A stretch of 64,000 bases of DNA from positions 117,110-181,109 of the forward strand of contig NZ_PZJJ01000005.1 of NCBI RefSeq assembly GCF_003044065.1, read 5' to 3'. This stretch comes from Alkalicoccus saliphilus. GTDB taxonomy: Bacteria > Bacillota > Bacilli > Bacillales > Salisediminibacteriaceae. The position numbers were made by a program, and so were the translations under genes. The notes below the pieces were generated by a model. The model ran no database searches. It was not told where the DNA came from and saw only the letters and a list, made by a program, of their open reading frames with translations. Shown in pieces: positions 10,376 through 20,849 of this stretch; the first letter of the stretch is position 1, and every line of letters begins with the position of its first letter.

Positions 10376-13300
10376 GTCATCACCGGCGCTTTCGATCGGA
10401 TTGGTTCAGTTGAAAAATGCATCGACTCGATAACTCCAAGTACTGCTTTCGTTGTATCAAGAGAAGTGTTGCAGACAATTCCGCGTTCCACTGCCTCCCG
10501 GCGGATCCGGAATCCGTCACTTGCCGGCTGTTTGCCTTTTGTGAGCGTATTTACGATAAACTGGGCACGCCTCTCTGTAATAACATCCAGCATATCCGGT
10601 TTGCCTGTTCCGAGCTTTGCAATTGTTTCCACAGGCAGGCCTTTCTGTCTGAACAGTTCTGCCGTCCCCTCGGTAGCCATAAGGTCAAACCCTAACCGGT
10701 GAAAACGGCTGGCAAGCTGCAGCGCTTCATTTTTATCCTTATCAGCTACTGTGAAAAGTACAGATCCGTGCATTGGGATATCCATTCCTGAAGCGATTAA
10801 CCCTTTGTACAGAGCTTTCTCCAGAGATTCGTCCCGGCCCATTACTTCTCCAGTCGATTTCATTTCAGGTCCCAGTGTTATATCCACACTCCGGAGTTTC
10901 TGAAAAGAAAACACAGGGACCTTAACAGATACGTAATCTGTTTCCGGAAGAAGACCAGTCGAATACCCCTGGGATGAAAGGGATTCACCGAGTACTGCTT
11001 TTACTGCCGTCTCCGCCATGTTGCATCCCGTAATTTTACTCAGGAAAGGTACAGTTCTGCTGGACCGTGGATTGACTTCGAGAACATAAATGTCGTCGTT
11101 CTGAATAACAAATTGAATATTCATTAAACCTTTAACTTCAAAGCCTCGTGCCAGGCGGACAGTATAATCAACAATTCTCTTTTTCATAGATTCTTTCATA
11201 TGCTGAGGCGGGTATACTGCTATAGAATCCCCGGAATGAACGCCCGCACGTTCAATATGTTCCATAATCCCCGGAACAACGACCGTTTCACCGTCGCTGA
11301 CGGCGTCTACTTCAATCTCCTGACCTACGAGGTAGCGGTCTATCAGCACTGGATATTTTGAGTTGACTTTGACTGCACGTTCCATATAAGTCATGAGCTC
11401 TTCTTCGTGATAAAGAATTTCCATCGCCCTTCCTCCGAGCACGTAGGATGGACGTATCAATATTGGATAACCGATGTTACGGGCAATTTCACGGGCTTCT
11501 TCGACTGATACCGCTGTTTTCCCAAGAGGCTGGGGTATATTCAGGTCAGAAAGCGTAGCTTCAAATTTATCTCTGTCTTCGCATGCATCCATGTGCTTTA
11601 AAGAAGTACCTAGAATATTTACTCCTCTTGCTTCCAGTTCGGATGCAAGATTCAGAGCCGTCTGGCCTCCAAACTGAACCAGCACGCCGTCAGGCTGTTC
11701 ATTCCGTACGACATTCATGACGTCTTCTATTGTTAACGGCTCAAAATAAAGCTTATCCGACACTTCGAAATCCGTAGAAACAGTTTCCGGATTGTTGTTA
11801 ATGATGACCGCTTCATATCCAGCTTCCCGAATAGTCCGTACAGTATGGACCGTCGCATAGTCAAATTCGATCCCCTGTCCGATTCGTATCGGCCCGGCTC
11901 CCAGCACGAGAATGGAAGGTGTCACTGATTTTTCAGCTTCATTTTCCTCTTCGAAGGTACTGTAGTAATAAGGTGTTTCTGATTCAAATTCACCGGCACA
12001 GGTGTCCACCATTTTAAAAACCGGATAGGCCTGCAGCTCTTCCTGACGCTGTTCTGTATACTGAAGTGTTTTTCCGGTGAAATATGCGGCCGCTTCATTG
12101 GAAAAACCAGCCTGTTTTGCTTCCCTGAAACATTCATCATTATCACTGTCATTTTTTAAAACTTCTTCCAGTTCGATAATTCCGGCTATTTCAGCAAGGA
12201 AATAGAAATCAATTTTTGTAATTTCATGAATTTCACTGAGAGTATGTTTCTGTCGTATAGCTTCCGCTACATAGAGGAGCCTTTCATCGTCCTGGGCAGC
12301 AATTTTTTTCAGGAGATTTTCTCCATATAGTTTTTTATCAGGCATAAGGTGTATTAAATCCAGCTCCGCCGAACGTACCGCTTTCAGCAATGACTCAGAA
12401 AACGTGCGTCCTATTGCCATCACTTCTCCTGTGGCCTTCATTTGTGACCCGAGCGTACGGTTGGCCGAATCGAACTTATCAAACGGCCAGCGCGGCCATT
12501 TGGTGACAATGTAGTCCAAGGCAGGTTCAAAGCTTGCGTACGTGTTTTTTGTGATCGGATTCATAAGTTCATCAAGATGGTACCCTGCCGCAATTTTAGC
12601 GGACAGCTTCGCAATGGGATAACCTGTTGCTTTGGACGCAAGGGCTGAAGAGCGGCTCACCCGGGGATTCACTTCAATAATATAATATTGTTCGCTGTGG
12701 GGGTCTATTGCACACTGAACATTACAGCCCCCTTCAATTCCGAGTGCACGGATAATTTTTAAAGATGCATTGCGGAGAAGCTGGTATTCCCTGTCGGCAA
12801 GCGTCTGACTCGGGGCTACCACAATCGAATCTCCTGTATGCACACCTACAGGATCAATATTTTCCATGTTACAGACAACTATGGCCTGATCACTGCCGTC
12901 TCTCATAACTTCATATTCGATTTCTTTAAAACCGGCGATACTTTTTTCGATCAGGCACTGGTTAACGGGACTTGCAAATAGTCCATTTGCCATTATTTCC
13001 TCCAGCTGTTCATCGCTGTAGGCCATTCCGCCGCCGGTTCCTCCAAGCGTATAGGCCGGGCGAATAATAACAGGAAACCCTATCCGCTGAGTGAAATTCC
13101 TTGCTTCTTCAATCGAATGTACGATGTCACTCTCCGGCACCGGTTCATTTAATTCATTCATCAGTTTTCGGAAAGCTTCGCGGTCTTCCGCTTTTGTAAT
13201 CGCTTCAAGGTCGGTCCCGAGAAGTTCAATTCCGTACCGTTCAAGTATTCCTTCGTTGGAAAGTTCCATAACGAGGTTCAGGCCGGTCTGGCCTCCAAGT

Positions 13301-13566
13301 GTTGCAATAATTCCATCAGGGCGCTCTTTGCGGATGACAGACGTTACAAATTCAGCGGTGAGCGGCTCTATATATACTCTGTCTGCTGTTGTTTCGTCTG
13401 TCATTATCGTGGCCGGATTGGAGTTGACCAGAATAACTTCATACCCTTCTTCTTTTAACGCGTGACATGCCTGAGTTCCTGCGTAATCAAACTCTGCTGC
13501 CTGGCCGATGATTATCGGTCCGGAACCTACCACCAGTATACTTTTAATATCGTTTCTTTTAGGCAT
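10372..13566 (-). CDS. pyrAB: Carbamoyl-phosphate synthase, large subunit, pyrimidine pathway
   Basis: A 1064-residue CarB-type enzyme with the two duplicated ATP-grasp halves (residues about 1-400 and 545-930, each beginning with a VLVLGAGP/VVGSGP-like glycine loop), an oligomerisation region between them, and a C-terminal MGS-like regulatory domain (about 935-1064). The paired motifs FGGQTALNL and LGGQTGLNL mark the two halves. It makes carbamoyl phosphate from bicarbonate, ammonia supplied by PyrAA, and two ATP. The start overlaps the pyrAA stop by 8 bases. Full length and undamaged. Confidence 0.96.
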
Positions 13567-14647
13567 GTGTGATCCCCCTTTGTTCTGTTACGAGCTGCTG
13601 GAACATGTCAAACAGCTGTTTTGAATCTTCCGGTCCCGGAGATGCTTCCGGATGATACTGTACGCTGAAAACAGGCAGACTTTCGTGGGCAAGACCTTCT
13701 ACTGAACCATCATTAACGTTCACATGGGTTACTTTTAAAGGAGTTTTATCTAAAGATGCTGCTTTTACCGTATAGCTGTGATTTTGAGAAGTAATAGAAA
13801 CCCTGCCGGTCACAAGGTGTTTTACTGGGTGGTTCCCTCCGCGGTGACCGAATTTCATCTTTTCTGTTTCTGCCCCAAAAGCTAATGCCAGCAGCTGATG
13901 GCCGAGACATATGCCGAATACAGGGACTTTTTCTGCCAGTTTTTTTATTTCCGGCAGCACCTGATCTATATCCTCCGGGTTCCCCGGCCCGTTGCTGAGC
14001 ATTATTCCGTCCGGTGAGAGAGACATTATTTTATCTGCCGGCGTGTTATACGGGACAACAATTACTTCAAATCCGCGCCCGAGCAGATCTTTCACAATTC
14101 CTTTTTTCGCTCCGTAATCGATGAGCACGACACGGTCGTTGTTTCTGCCGGGATGCCAGAATTGGCTTTTCGTAGATACAGCTTCAACCTGATCGTTCCT
14201 AAGTACCATCTCCTTTAAATCTTTAACAACTTTCAGGGGGTCTTCATCCATACCGCATATGCGACCTTTCAACGTACCAAAAGCTCGGATAATTTTCGTA
14301 AGTTTTCTTGTATCAATTCCTGATATGCCCGGAATCCCTGTTTGTTTAAGCCATTCATCCAGACTCTTTTCGTTTCGAAAGTGGCTGGGACAGCGCGCTG
14401 ATTCTTTCACGACAACACCATGAATATTTGGAATCACACTCTCAAAGTCATCCCGGTTAATACCGTAATTACCGATAAGTGGATAAGTCATTGTTACAAT
14501 CTGACCCTTATAGGAAGGGTCTGTAAAAATCTCCTGGTATCCTGTCATGCTCGTATTAAACACAACTTCCCCTGTCGATGCTGCTTCAGCTCCCAGAGCT
14601 TTCCCTGTAAATGTTACTCCGTTTTCTAAAATTAACTGTCGTTTCAT
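13559..14647 (-). CDS. pyrAA: Carbamoyl-phosphate synthase, small (glutaminase) subunit
   Basis: A 362-residue class I glutamine amidotransferase. The nucleophile lies in [10 protein letters not shown] (Cys near residue 247), with the His-Glu pair in [11 protein letters not shown] near the C-terminus, and the N-terminal CPSase small-chain domain occupies about the first 160 residues. It hydrolyses glutamine and channels ammonia to PyrAB. GGAGG lies 7 bases before the ATG at 14647, so the longer open frame to 14725, which overlaps pyrC, is not used. The start overlaps the pyrC stop by 4 bases. Confidence 0.95.
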   Translation of the reverse strand: MKRQLILENGVTFTGKALGAEAASTGEVVFNTSMTGYQEIFTDPSYKGQIVTMTYPLIGNYGINRDDFESVIPNIHGVVVKESARCPSHFRNEKSLDEWLKQTGIPGISGIDTRKLTKIIRAFGTLKGRICGMDEDPLKVVKDLKEMVLRNDQVEAVSTKSQFWHPGRNNDRVVLIDYGAKKGIVKDLLGRGFEVIVVPYNTPADKIMSLSPDGIMLSNGPGNPEDIDQVLPEIKKLAEKVPVFGICLGHQLLALAFGAETEKMKFGHRGGNHPVKHLVTGRVSITSQNHSYTVKAASLDKTPLKVTHVNVNDGSVEGLAHESLPVFSVQYHPEASPGPEDSKQLFDMFQQLVTEQRGITHA

Positions 14648-15939
14648 ACAGAAACCTCCTCTTTTTGTTTCCAGACGATTTTTCCATCGAATACAGTCAT
14701 AATTGGCCATCCGGTAAGCTCCCATCCTTTAAAAGGAGTATTCCTTCCTTTAGACAAAAACTTTTCCGGTTCCACACGGGCTTTCCGGGTGCGGTCGATT
14801 ACAACGAGATCCGCTGAATTTCCTTCTGTCAGTTTTCCGTATGGAAGATCGAAAATTTCCGCGGGTTTTTGTGACAGCCAGTTAATCAGCTGAGCCTCTG
14901 TGACGCATCCGGTATCAACTAAATGCGTATGTAAAAGGGCAAAGGCTGTTTCCAGTCCTACTATTCCGAATGGGGCTTCTTCAATAGATCCTGACTTCTC
15001 TTCAATAGTGTGCGGAGCATGGTCTGTAGCGATAAAATCGATTGTTCCGTCAAGCAGACCCTCCATTAATGCCTTTTGATCAGCTTTTGCTCTGAGAGGT
15101 GGATTCATTTTAAAATCAGCATCGTCACCCGGTATATCGTCTTCATTTAACAGCAGATGGTGCGGGGTCACTTCCGCAGTGACTTGGATTCCTGCCCGTT
15201 TTGCATCTCTGATGATTCTTACAGACTCTTTTGTGCTTACGTGACAGATATGGTAGTGGACGCCCGTCTGTTCGGCCAGAAGTATATCTCTTGCAATATG
15301 AACTGATTCTGCTGCGGGAAGAATACCTTTAATATTTAACTCTTCAGCTTTACGGCCCGTGTGAAGAGAACCGCCATATACAAGTGAGTTATCTTCACAA
15401 TGGGCTGCTACAGCTTTATTGAGTGCTGCAGCCTGTTTCATTGCTTCATACATAGTTCCCGCTGTCTGCACCCCTACCCCGTCATCTGTAAAAGCGAAAG
15501 CTCCCTGTTCAGAAAGCTGTTTCATGTCAGTTAGTTTTTTACCAGCCTGACGCTCTGTGATGGAGGCGTAAGGAAGCACTCTTATAACAGCATCCTGACT
15601 TATCTTCTCCAATACCGTCTGCATCCCTTCCTCCGAGTCGGGTACCGGTCGTGTATTAGGCATGGCGCAGACAGTCGTAAAACCGCCGCGGGCCGCAGCT
15701 TCCGTACCTGTTTTTACGGTTTCCTTAGCTTCCCCTCCCGGTTCCCTCAGATGTATATGAACATCCACAAATCCCGGGGCAATCACCTTTCCTGTAAAAT
15801 CGTAAATTTCCTCCGCTTCACTCTCAGAAATGTTTTGTCTTACTTTTTCTAATTTACCGTTTACTGTATTAATCAGCAGATCCAGTTTCTTTAATGTTCC
15901 ATTTTGATAAACATCTGCATTTTTAAACAATCGCTTCAT
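14644..15939 (-). CDS. pyrC: Dihydroorotase
   Basis: A 431-residue class I amidohydrolase. Zinc-binding residues are visible in [10 protein letters not shown] (near residue 59), in the later CHVSTKE segment, and in the catalytic [10 protein letters not shown]. It cyclises carbamoyl aspartate to dihydroorotate. GGGAG precedes the ATG at 15939, which lies 17 bases inside the end of pyrB, implying coupled translation. The length is normal for the Bacillus type. Confidence 0.95.
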   Translation of the reverse strand: MKRLFKNADVYQNGTLKKLDLLINTVNGKLEKVRQNISESEAEEIYDFTGKVIAPGFVDVHIHLREPGGEAKETVKTGTEAAARGGFTTVCAMPNTRPVPDSEEGMQTVLEKISQDAVIRVLPYASITERQAGKKLTDMKQLSEQGAFAFTDDGVGVQTAGTMYEAMKQAAALNKAVAAHCEDNSLVYGGSLHTGRKAEELNIKGILPAAESVHIARDILLAEQTGVHYHICHVSTKESVRIIRDAKRAGIQVTAEVTPHHLLLNEDDIPGDDADFKMNPPLRAKADQKALMEGLLDGTIDFIATDHAPHTIEEKSGSIEEAPFGIVGLETAFALLHTHLVDTGCVTEAQLINWLSQKPAEIFDLPYGKLTEGNSADLVVIDRTRKARVEPEKFLSKGRNTPFKGWELTGWPIMTVFDGKIVWKQKEEVSV

Positions 15940-16816
15940 AAGATCGTGCTCCCTTCGCTTCCAGAATGTAGGACAATACAGCCTGCCTTGCTTTTACTCC
16001 ATTTTTCATCTGCCGGAATATTCTCGACCTTTCGCACTCTACAAGAGAACCGGCAATTTCAACTCCCCGGTTTACCGGAGCAGGATGCATAATTATCGCA
16101 TGGTCCTGCATAGAAGCTTCTCTCATTTCCGTTAATCCGAAATTTTCAAGGTAACTGTCTGCGCAGTCTCTGCCCGAAACGTGTCGTTCACGCTGAATTC
16201 TGAGCATCATCATCACGTCAGCCTGTAAAGCAGCTTCATCCATTGTAAGGTGTCGTCTTCCTTTTAAATCGTCAGGCATCCACTCTCTGGGACCGGCATA
16301 GGATACTTCTGCACCGAACTGCTCCAGTATGGAGGCGTTGGTATTTGCCACCCGGCTGTGTACCACATCCCCGGCTATGACTACATGCAGCCCGTGGAGC
16401 CTTCCAAATTCCTGTTTCATTGTCAAAAGATCCAGGAGAGACTGTGTCGGGTGGTTCCCCGCTCCGTCCCCGGCGTTTATGATTGGAACATTAAGTCCTT
16501 CCAGATTTTCATAAAATTTTGGTTTTGGGTGTCTTATTACAAGCAGATCTGCTCCAATCGCTTCGAATGTTTTTAACGTATCGTAGAGACTTTCACCTTT
16601 TTCTATACTGGAAGCCTCAGAGGTGAAATCCATGCGGTGCAGGCCGAGAGAGGCCTCTGCCATTTCAAAACTGTATTTAGTACGTGTACTTGGTTCGAAA
16701 AACATGTTTACTACTGTGTAATCGTGTTTCATTTTCTGCAGCGGGGTTTCCGCCTGACAGAGAAGATATTCAATTTCTGAAATGGACATATCCTGCAAAG
16801 TTCGAAGCTGTTTCAT
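15923..16816 (-). CDS. pyrB: Aspartate carbamoyltransferase, catalytic chain
   Basis: A 297-residue transcarbamoylase. The carbamoyl-phosphate site [13 protein letters not shown] (residues 41-53), [15 protein letters not shown] and the aspartate-domain [11 protein letters not shown] are all present. It condenses carbamoyl phosphate with aspartate. No regulatory chain gene (pyrI) is nearby, as is usual for Bacillus. AAGGAGG precedes the start, and a PyrR attenuator (16848-16940) lies just upstream, so expression falls when UMP is plentiful. Confidence 0.95.
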   Translation of the reverse strand: MKQLRTLQDMSISEIEYLLCQAETPLQKMKHDYTVVNMFFEPSTRTKYSFEMAEASLGLHRMDFTSEASSIEKGESLYDTLKTFEAIGADLLVIRHPKPKFYENLEGLNVPIINAGDGAGNHPTQSLLDLLTMKQEFGRLHGLHVVIAGDVVHSRVANTNASILEQFGAEVSYAGPREWMPDDLKGRRHLTMDEAALQADVMMMLRIQRERHVSGRDCADSYLENFGLTEMREASMQDHAIIMHPAPVNRGVEIAGSLVECERSRIFRQMKNGVKARQAVLSYILEAKGARSYEAIV

Positions 16817-16847
16817 GTTTATTCCTCCTTGGAGGTGCTTTTTTATA

Positions 16848-16940
16848 CAAAAAGCACCCGTTTATATATACGGGTGCCTACAGACGGGAGATCCCGCCTG
16901 AAACACACCCTTTAACGTCTCTCTGGACGTTATTAAAAGG
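16848..16940 (-). promoter_or_regulatory. PyrR attenuator 3 (pyrP-pyrB intergenic)
   Basis: Read on the minus strand, a PyrR-binding hairpin with the loop CGTCCAGAGAGACG (16908-16940) is followed by a terminator hairpin, GGCACCCG pairing with CGGGTGC and a T-run (16848-16878). This is the canonical layout of the Bacillus pyr operon, in which PyrR with UMP stabilises the anti-antiterminator and so permits termination. Confidence 0.88.
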
Positions 16941-16942
16941 TG

Positions 16943-18250
16943 TTATGCTGCTGAGCTGTCTTTCATTTTGCGGAACATCTCTTCATCTGTCTGAACGCGG
17001 TCTCTGCCGGGAAGAATTAAATTAAGCAGTATACCAATAACTGTTGCTAATGCCATACCGGCTATCTCCACCTGCTCTGTCACTTCTATAAAAGCTCCAC
17101 CTATTCCTATAACCAGAACAACAGAAGCAATAACGAGGTTTCTTTTCTTGCCTAGATCCACCCCGTTATCGATGAGCATCCGCATCCCATTGGAAGCGAT
17201 AATTCCGAAAAGCAGAATGGAAACCCCTCCCATAACAGCTGTCGGGATGGTCGTTATTAAAGCAGAAACTTTACCTATAAATCCGAAAAGTACTGCTGCT
17301 GTCGCAGCCCCTCCTATAACAAATACACTGAAAACTCTTGTCAGGGCAACAACCCCGATATTCTCACCGTATGTCGTATTCGGAGGGCCCCCAAGGAAGG
17401 AGCTTATTACTGTTGCTACGCCATCTCCCATAATCGAACGGTGCAGCCCCGGACGGCTGACGAGGTTTTTCTCCACTACTTTACTTAGAACCATTTGATC
17501 TCCGATATGTTCACTGAGCGTCACAGCAGCGATCGGAACCATTATTGCTATAATAGTCCAGTTCATGGCCGGCTCGTAGGTGACGAAAGGGATTAAAAAT
17601 TCAGGAGACTGAATCCACGCCGCCTCTCTTACCGCTTCGAATTCAACAAGCCCCTGCCAGGCTGCAATAAGATAACCTCCAGTAATTCCTGTCAGAATCG
17701 GAAGCAGACTGAAAAAGCCACGGAAGAAAATTGCTGCTGTAATAGTTATTCCCAGCGTAGCCATGGCAACAAAAAAGTGCGTCCCGCTGTAACTCTCGGT
17801 GGCTGGATTTTCCATAGCCATACTGACAGCTGTTCCTGCGAGACCGAGACCAATAACCATAATGACCGGTCCCACCACAATCGGGGGAAGAATTTTCATA
17901 ATCCACTGGACGCCGGTCATTTTAATCAGTACAGCAACAAGGCCGTATAAAATACCTGCAAAGAAACTTCCTATCATTGCTCCTTCTGGTCCACCGATTC
18001 CTACGGCAGCGATTAAAGGGGCAATAAAAGCGAATGATGATCCGAGGTAAGCAGGTATTTGTCCTTTAGTAATCAGGAGGTAGGCAAGTGTTCCGAGACC
18101 GCTGGAAACGAGAGCCACAGCCGGACTCAGTCCTGTAAGAAGCGGGACTAGAATAGTAGCCCCGAACATTGCAAAGAGGTGCTGTATGCTCAGCATAAGC
18201 CATTTATCAATTCTCGGTATCTCTCTTATACCTACAGTTTTATCTGTCAT
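16943..18250 (-). CDS. pyrP: Uracil permease
   Basis: A 435-residue nucleobase:cation symporter-2 family protein with twelve or more membrane helices, containing LGSSFAFIAPL, the NTTYGENIGV segment and the conserved GDG-PPNT region typical of UraA/PyrP carriers. It imports uracil. AGGAGG is 6 bases before the ATG at 18250; the open frame runs further upstream to 18298 but would enter the attenuator. It sits between pyrR and pyrB, the standard position, and is controlled by PyrR attenuators 1 and 2. Confidence 0.94.
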   Translation of the reverse strand: MTDKTVGIREIPRIDKWLMLSIQHLFAMFGATILVPLLTGLSPAVALVSSGLGTLAYLLITKGQIPAYLGSSFAFIAPLIAAVGIGGPEGAMIGSFFAGILYGLVAVLIKMTGVQWIMKILPPIVVGPVIMVIGLGLAGTAVSMAMENPATESYSGTHFFVAMATLGITITAAIFFRGFFSLLPILTGITGGYLIAAWQGLVEFEAVREAAWIQSPEFLIPFVTYEPAMNWTIIAIMVPIAAVTLSEHIGDQMVLSKVVEKNLVSRPGLHRSIMGDGVATVISSFLGGPPNTTYGENIGVVALTRVFSVFVIGGAATAAVLFGFIGKVSALITTIPTAVMGGVSILLFGIIASNGMRMLIDNGVDLGKKRNLVIASVVLVIGIGGAFIEVTEQVEIAGMALATVIGILLNLILPGRDRVQTDEEMFRKMKDSSAA

Positions 18251-18275
18251 AATCATCCTCCTGTTCATTTCCAAA

Positions 18276-18374
18276 CAAAAAACCTCTTTGGACTCCAAAG
18301 AGGTTACTCGTCTGCGCCGGTAAGGCTGCCAGAAGAATATCCCCTTCTCAGTCTCTCTGGACTGTCTTAAAGGA
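18276..18374 (-). promoter_or_regulatory. PyrR attenuator 2 (pyrR-pyrP intergenic)
   Basis: On the minus strand, a PyrR-binding hairpin with AGTCCAGAGAGACT (18341-18373) precedes an antiterminator region and then the terminator AACCTCTTTGG pairing with CCAAAGAGGTT plus a T-run (18276-18304). Confidence 0.88.
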
Positions 18375-18388
18375 GGTTTTTTATGATA

Positions 18389-19042
<654 letters not shown>

Positions 19043-19061
19043 AATTTTTATTCTAATGACA

Positions 19062-19090
19062 ATTATGACACTAGATATTTTTTATGTCAA
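19062..19090 (-). promoter_or_regulatory. pyr operon promoter
   Basis: TTGACA (19085-19090, minus strand) and CATAAT (19062-19067) with exactly 17 bases between. The -35 box overlaps the stop codon of the upstream pseudouridine synthase gene, so the pyr operon starts directly at the end of that gene. Confidence 0.75.
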
Positions 19091-20007
19091 ATGGAAAATG
19101 TGGAAGCATGCCTCAAACAAGCTTTAAAATCTTCGGGGGGCTCCACCTCAAACAGCATTTCCTCTTCGGTTCGCGGATGCTTAAAGCCAAGTACGGCGGC
19201 ATGAAGAGCCTGACCCTCAATCGGAAAACTGTGTTTTTTCCGTGGGCCGTACTTAGGGTCTCCCACGATCGGGAACTCAATATATTTCATGTGAACCCGG
19301 ATCTGATGAGTTCGGCCTGTTTCCAGTTCACACGCTACGTGTGTATGCCGTCCAAAACGTTCCAGCACTTGAAAATGTGTCACTGCTTCACGGGAGTGAT
19401 GTTCTGTTACTGTCATCTTTTGACGATCCTGGGGGTCCCTGCCTATCGGTGCATCAACTGTTCCTTTGTCATGTGAAATAACACCGGCGGTAATAGCTTC
19501 ATATCTGCGCCGGGTTGTTTTATTTTTCAGCTGATTAACGAGTGACTCGTGTGCTGCGTCATTTTTTGCCACCATTATCAGTCCGGATGTATCTTTGTCA
19601 ATCCGGTGGACAATCCCCGGACGGATAACTCCATTTATACCGGAGAGATCCTTACAATGATACATCAGACCATTAACGAGCGTCCCGTGAGGATGGCCCG
19701 GGGCCGGATGAACAACCATCCCCCTCGGCTTGTTAACTACCACCACATCTTCATCCTCGTATACAATATCAAGATGAAGATTTTCAGGAGTGACTTCCAG
19801 TTCCTGTAACTCCGGTTCCTCAACTGAAACTGCGTCATTTTCCTTTATTTTGTAATTGCTTTTAACCGGTTGTCCATTGACTGTTACGTGTCCGTTTTTA
19901 ATCCAGTCCTGAACCGCGCTTCTAGTCCACTCATTATTTTTTTCCGTAAGCCATTTATCGAGGCGGATTCCATCCTGCTCTGCAGTAAAATCATGTATTG
20001 AGTTCAT
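19087..20007 (-). CDS. RluD-family pseudouridine synthase (YlyB)
   Basis: A 306-residue protein with an N-terminal S4 RNA-binding domain (about residues 13-75, IRLDKWLTEKNNEWTRSAVQ) and the RluA/RluD catalytic core, including the active-site Asp in HRIDKDTSGL (near residue 138). It isomerises uridines in large-subunit rRNA or tRNA. Its place between lspA and pyrR matches ylyB of B. subtilis. It follows lspA by one base, so the two are co-transcribed from the promoter at 20507-20536. Confidence 0.9.
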   Translation of the reverse strand: MNSIHDFTAEQDGIRLDKWLTEKNNEWTRSAVQDWIKNGHVTVNGQPVKSNYKIKENDAVSVEEPELQELEVTPENLHLDIVYEDEDVVVVNKPRGMVVHPAPGHPHGTLVNGLMYHCKDLSGINGVIRPGIVHRIDKDTSGLIMVAKNDAAHESLVNQLKNKTTRRRYEAITAGVISHDKGTVDAPIGRDPQDRQKMTVTEHHSREAVTHFQVLERFGRHTHVACELETGRTHQIRVHMKYIEFPIVGDPKYGPRKKHSFPIEGQALHAAVLGFKHPRTEEEMLFEVEPPEDFKACLRHASTFSI

Positions 20008-20008
20008 T

Positions 20009-20467
20009 TCATTTCTCCTGTCGTTTTTCTTCCATAAATACGTGGATGATTACCATAATTACCCCGGTCACGAGAGCCATATCTGCTACATTAAAAATTG
20101 GGTAATTATACGTGAAAATATACATATCAATAAAATCGACTACGGCACCTTCCAGTACCCGGTCAATAAAGTTGCCTACAGCTCCTCCCAATACGAGGGA
20201 AAGAGCAGTACCATACCATCGGCTTCCATTCAGCTGTGTCTGAATCATGTAAATAATAGCTGCAACGACTCCGACTGTCGCTATGTAAAAAAGCCACATC
20301 TGGCCCTGAAGTATACCAAAAGCTGCCCCTTCATTTCTGTGGGAAGTCAAGTAGAGTACATTTTCAATAATAGGGATGCTTTCCCTGACTTCCATATTGA
20401 TGACAACCAGCCACTTTGTAAATTGATCCAATGCAATAATGACCGCTGCTATAACGTAATAAATCAC
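20009..20467 (-). CDS. lspA: Lipoprotein signal peptidase (signal peptidase II)
   Basis: A 152-residue protein with four membrane helices. The catalytic aspartates lie in GNFIDRVLEGAVVDFID (the conserved N-x-x-D box) and FNVADMAL. It cleaves signal peptides from prolipoproteins such as CtaC, encoded elsewhere in this window. The start is a GTG at 20467 preceded by GGAGG. B. subtilis has ylyA between ileS and lspA; that gene is absent here. Confidence 0.94.
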   Translation of the reverse strand: MIYYVIAAVIIALDQFTKWLVVINMEVRESIPIIENVLYLTSHRNEGAAFGILQGQMWLFYIATVGVVAAIIYMIQTQLNGSRWYGTALSLVLGGAVGNFIDRVLEGAVVDFIDMYIFTYNYPIFNVADMALVTGVIMVIIHVFMEEKRQEK

Positions 20468-20506
20468 CTGATTGTCCTCCGTTTCTCCAAACCATCTTCC
20501 TGAAAC

Positions 20507-20536
20507 ATCATAGCACAGGCTCCGGGGTCAGAGCAA
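20507..20536 (-). promoter_or_regulatory. Promoter for lspA
   Basis: TTGCTC (20531-20536) and TATGAT (20507-20512) on the minus strand, 18-base spacer, with a TGC extension just before the -10 box. About 40 bases upstream of the lspA start. Confidence 0.6.
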
Positions 20537-20569
20537 TTGCTTACATATAATACCTCTCCCCTTCTTAAA

Positions 20570-20604
20570 TAAAAACTGTCTCTGCCTTCAGTCGGCAGAG
20601 ACAG
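20570..20604 (-). terminator. Terminator after ileS
   Basis: CTGTCTCTGCC (20576-20586) pairs perfectly with GGCAGAGACAG (20594-20604), with a T-run on the minus strand. It separates ileS from the lspA unit. The remaining 240 bases up to ileS hold no gene that I can support. Confidence 0.85.
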
Positions 20605-20849
20605 CTTTCCAGAGTGTTGATTAAGTCTTAATTTCAAAATAATTATTCCAGCGTTTAAGCCTCTTCTGCACTTCCCGGCGGTAGAAATCAGCTGAAGCCG
20701 GCCCGTCCGGACAGTGTCCTGCGGAGGCGAAAGCAAAAAACGTCTTTTTATACATAAAAACACTTTTTCAACAGCTTTCATTCCTCTTCTTATATTGAAC
20801 ATCCATAAAATGCAGGGCAGTTATTCTGCAAAAGGGTTGCTTTTCGGTC

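Noticed and set aside
20464..20802. 112-codon minus-strand frame between lspA and ileS
   Set aside because: It spans the ileS terminator and the lspA promoter, does not resemble ylyA, and has a coding-unlike composition.
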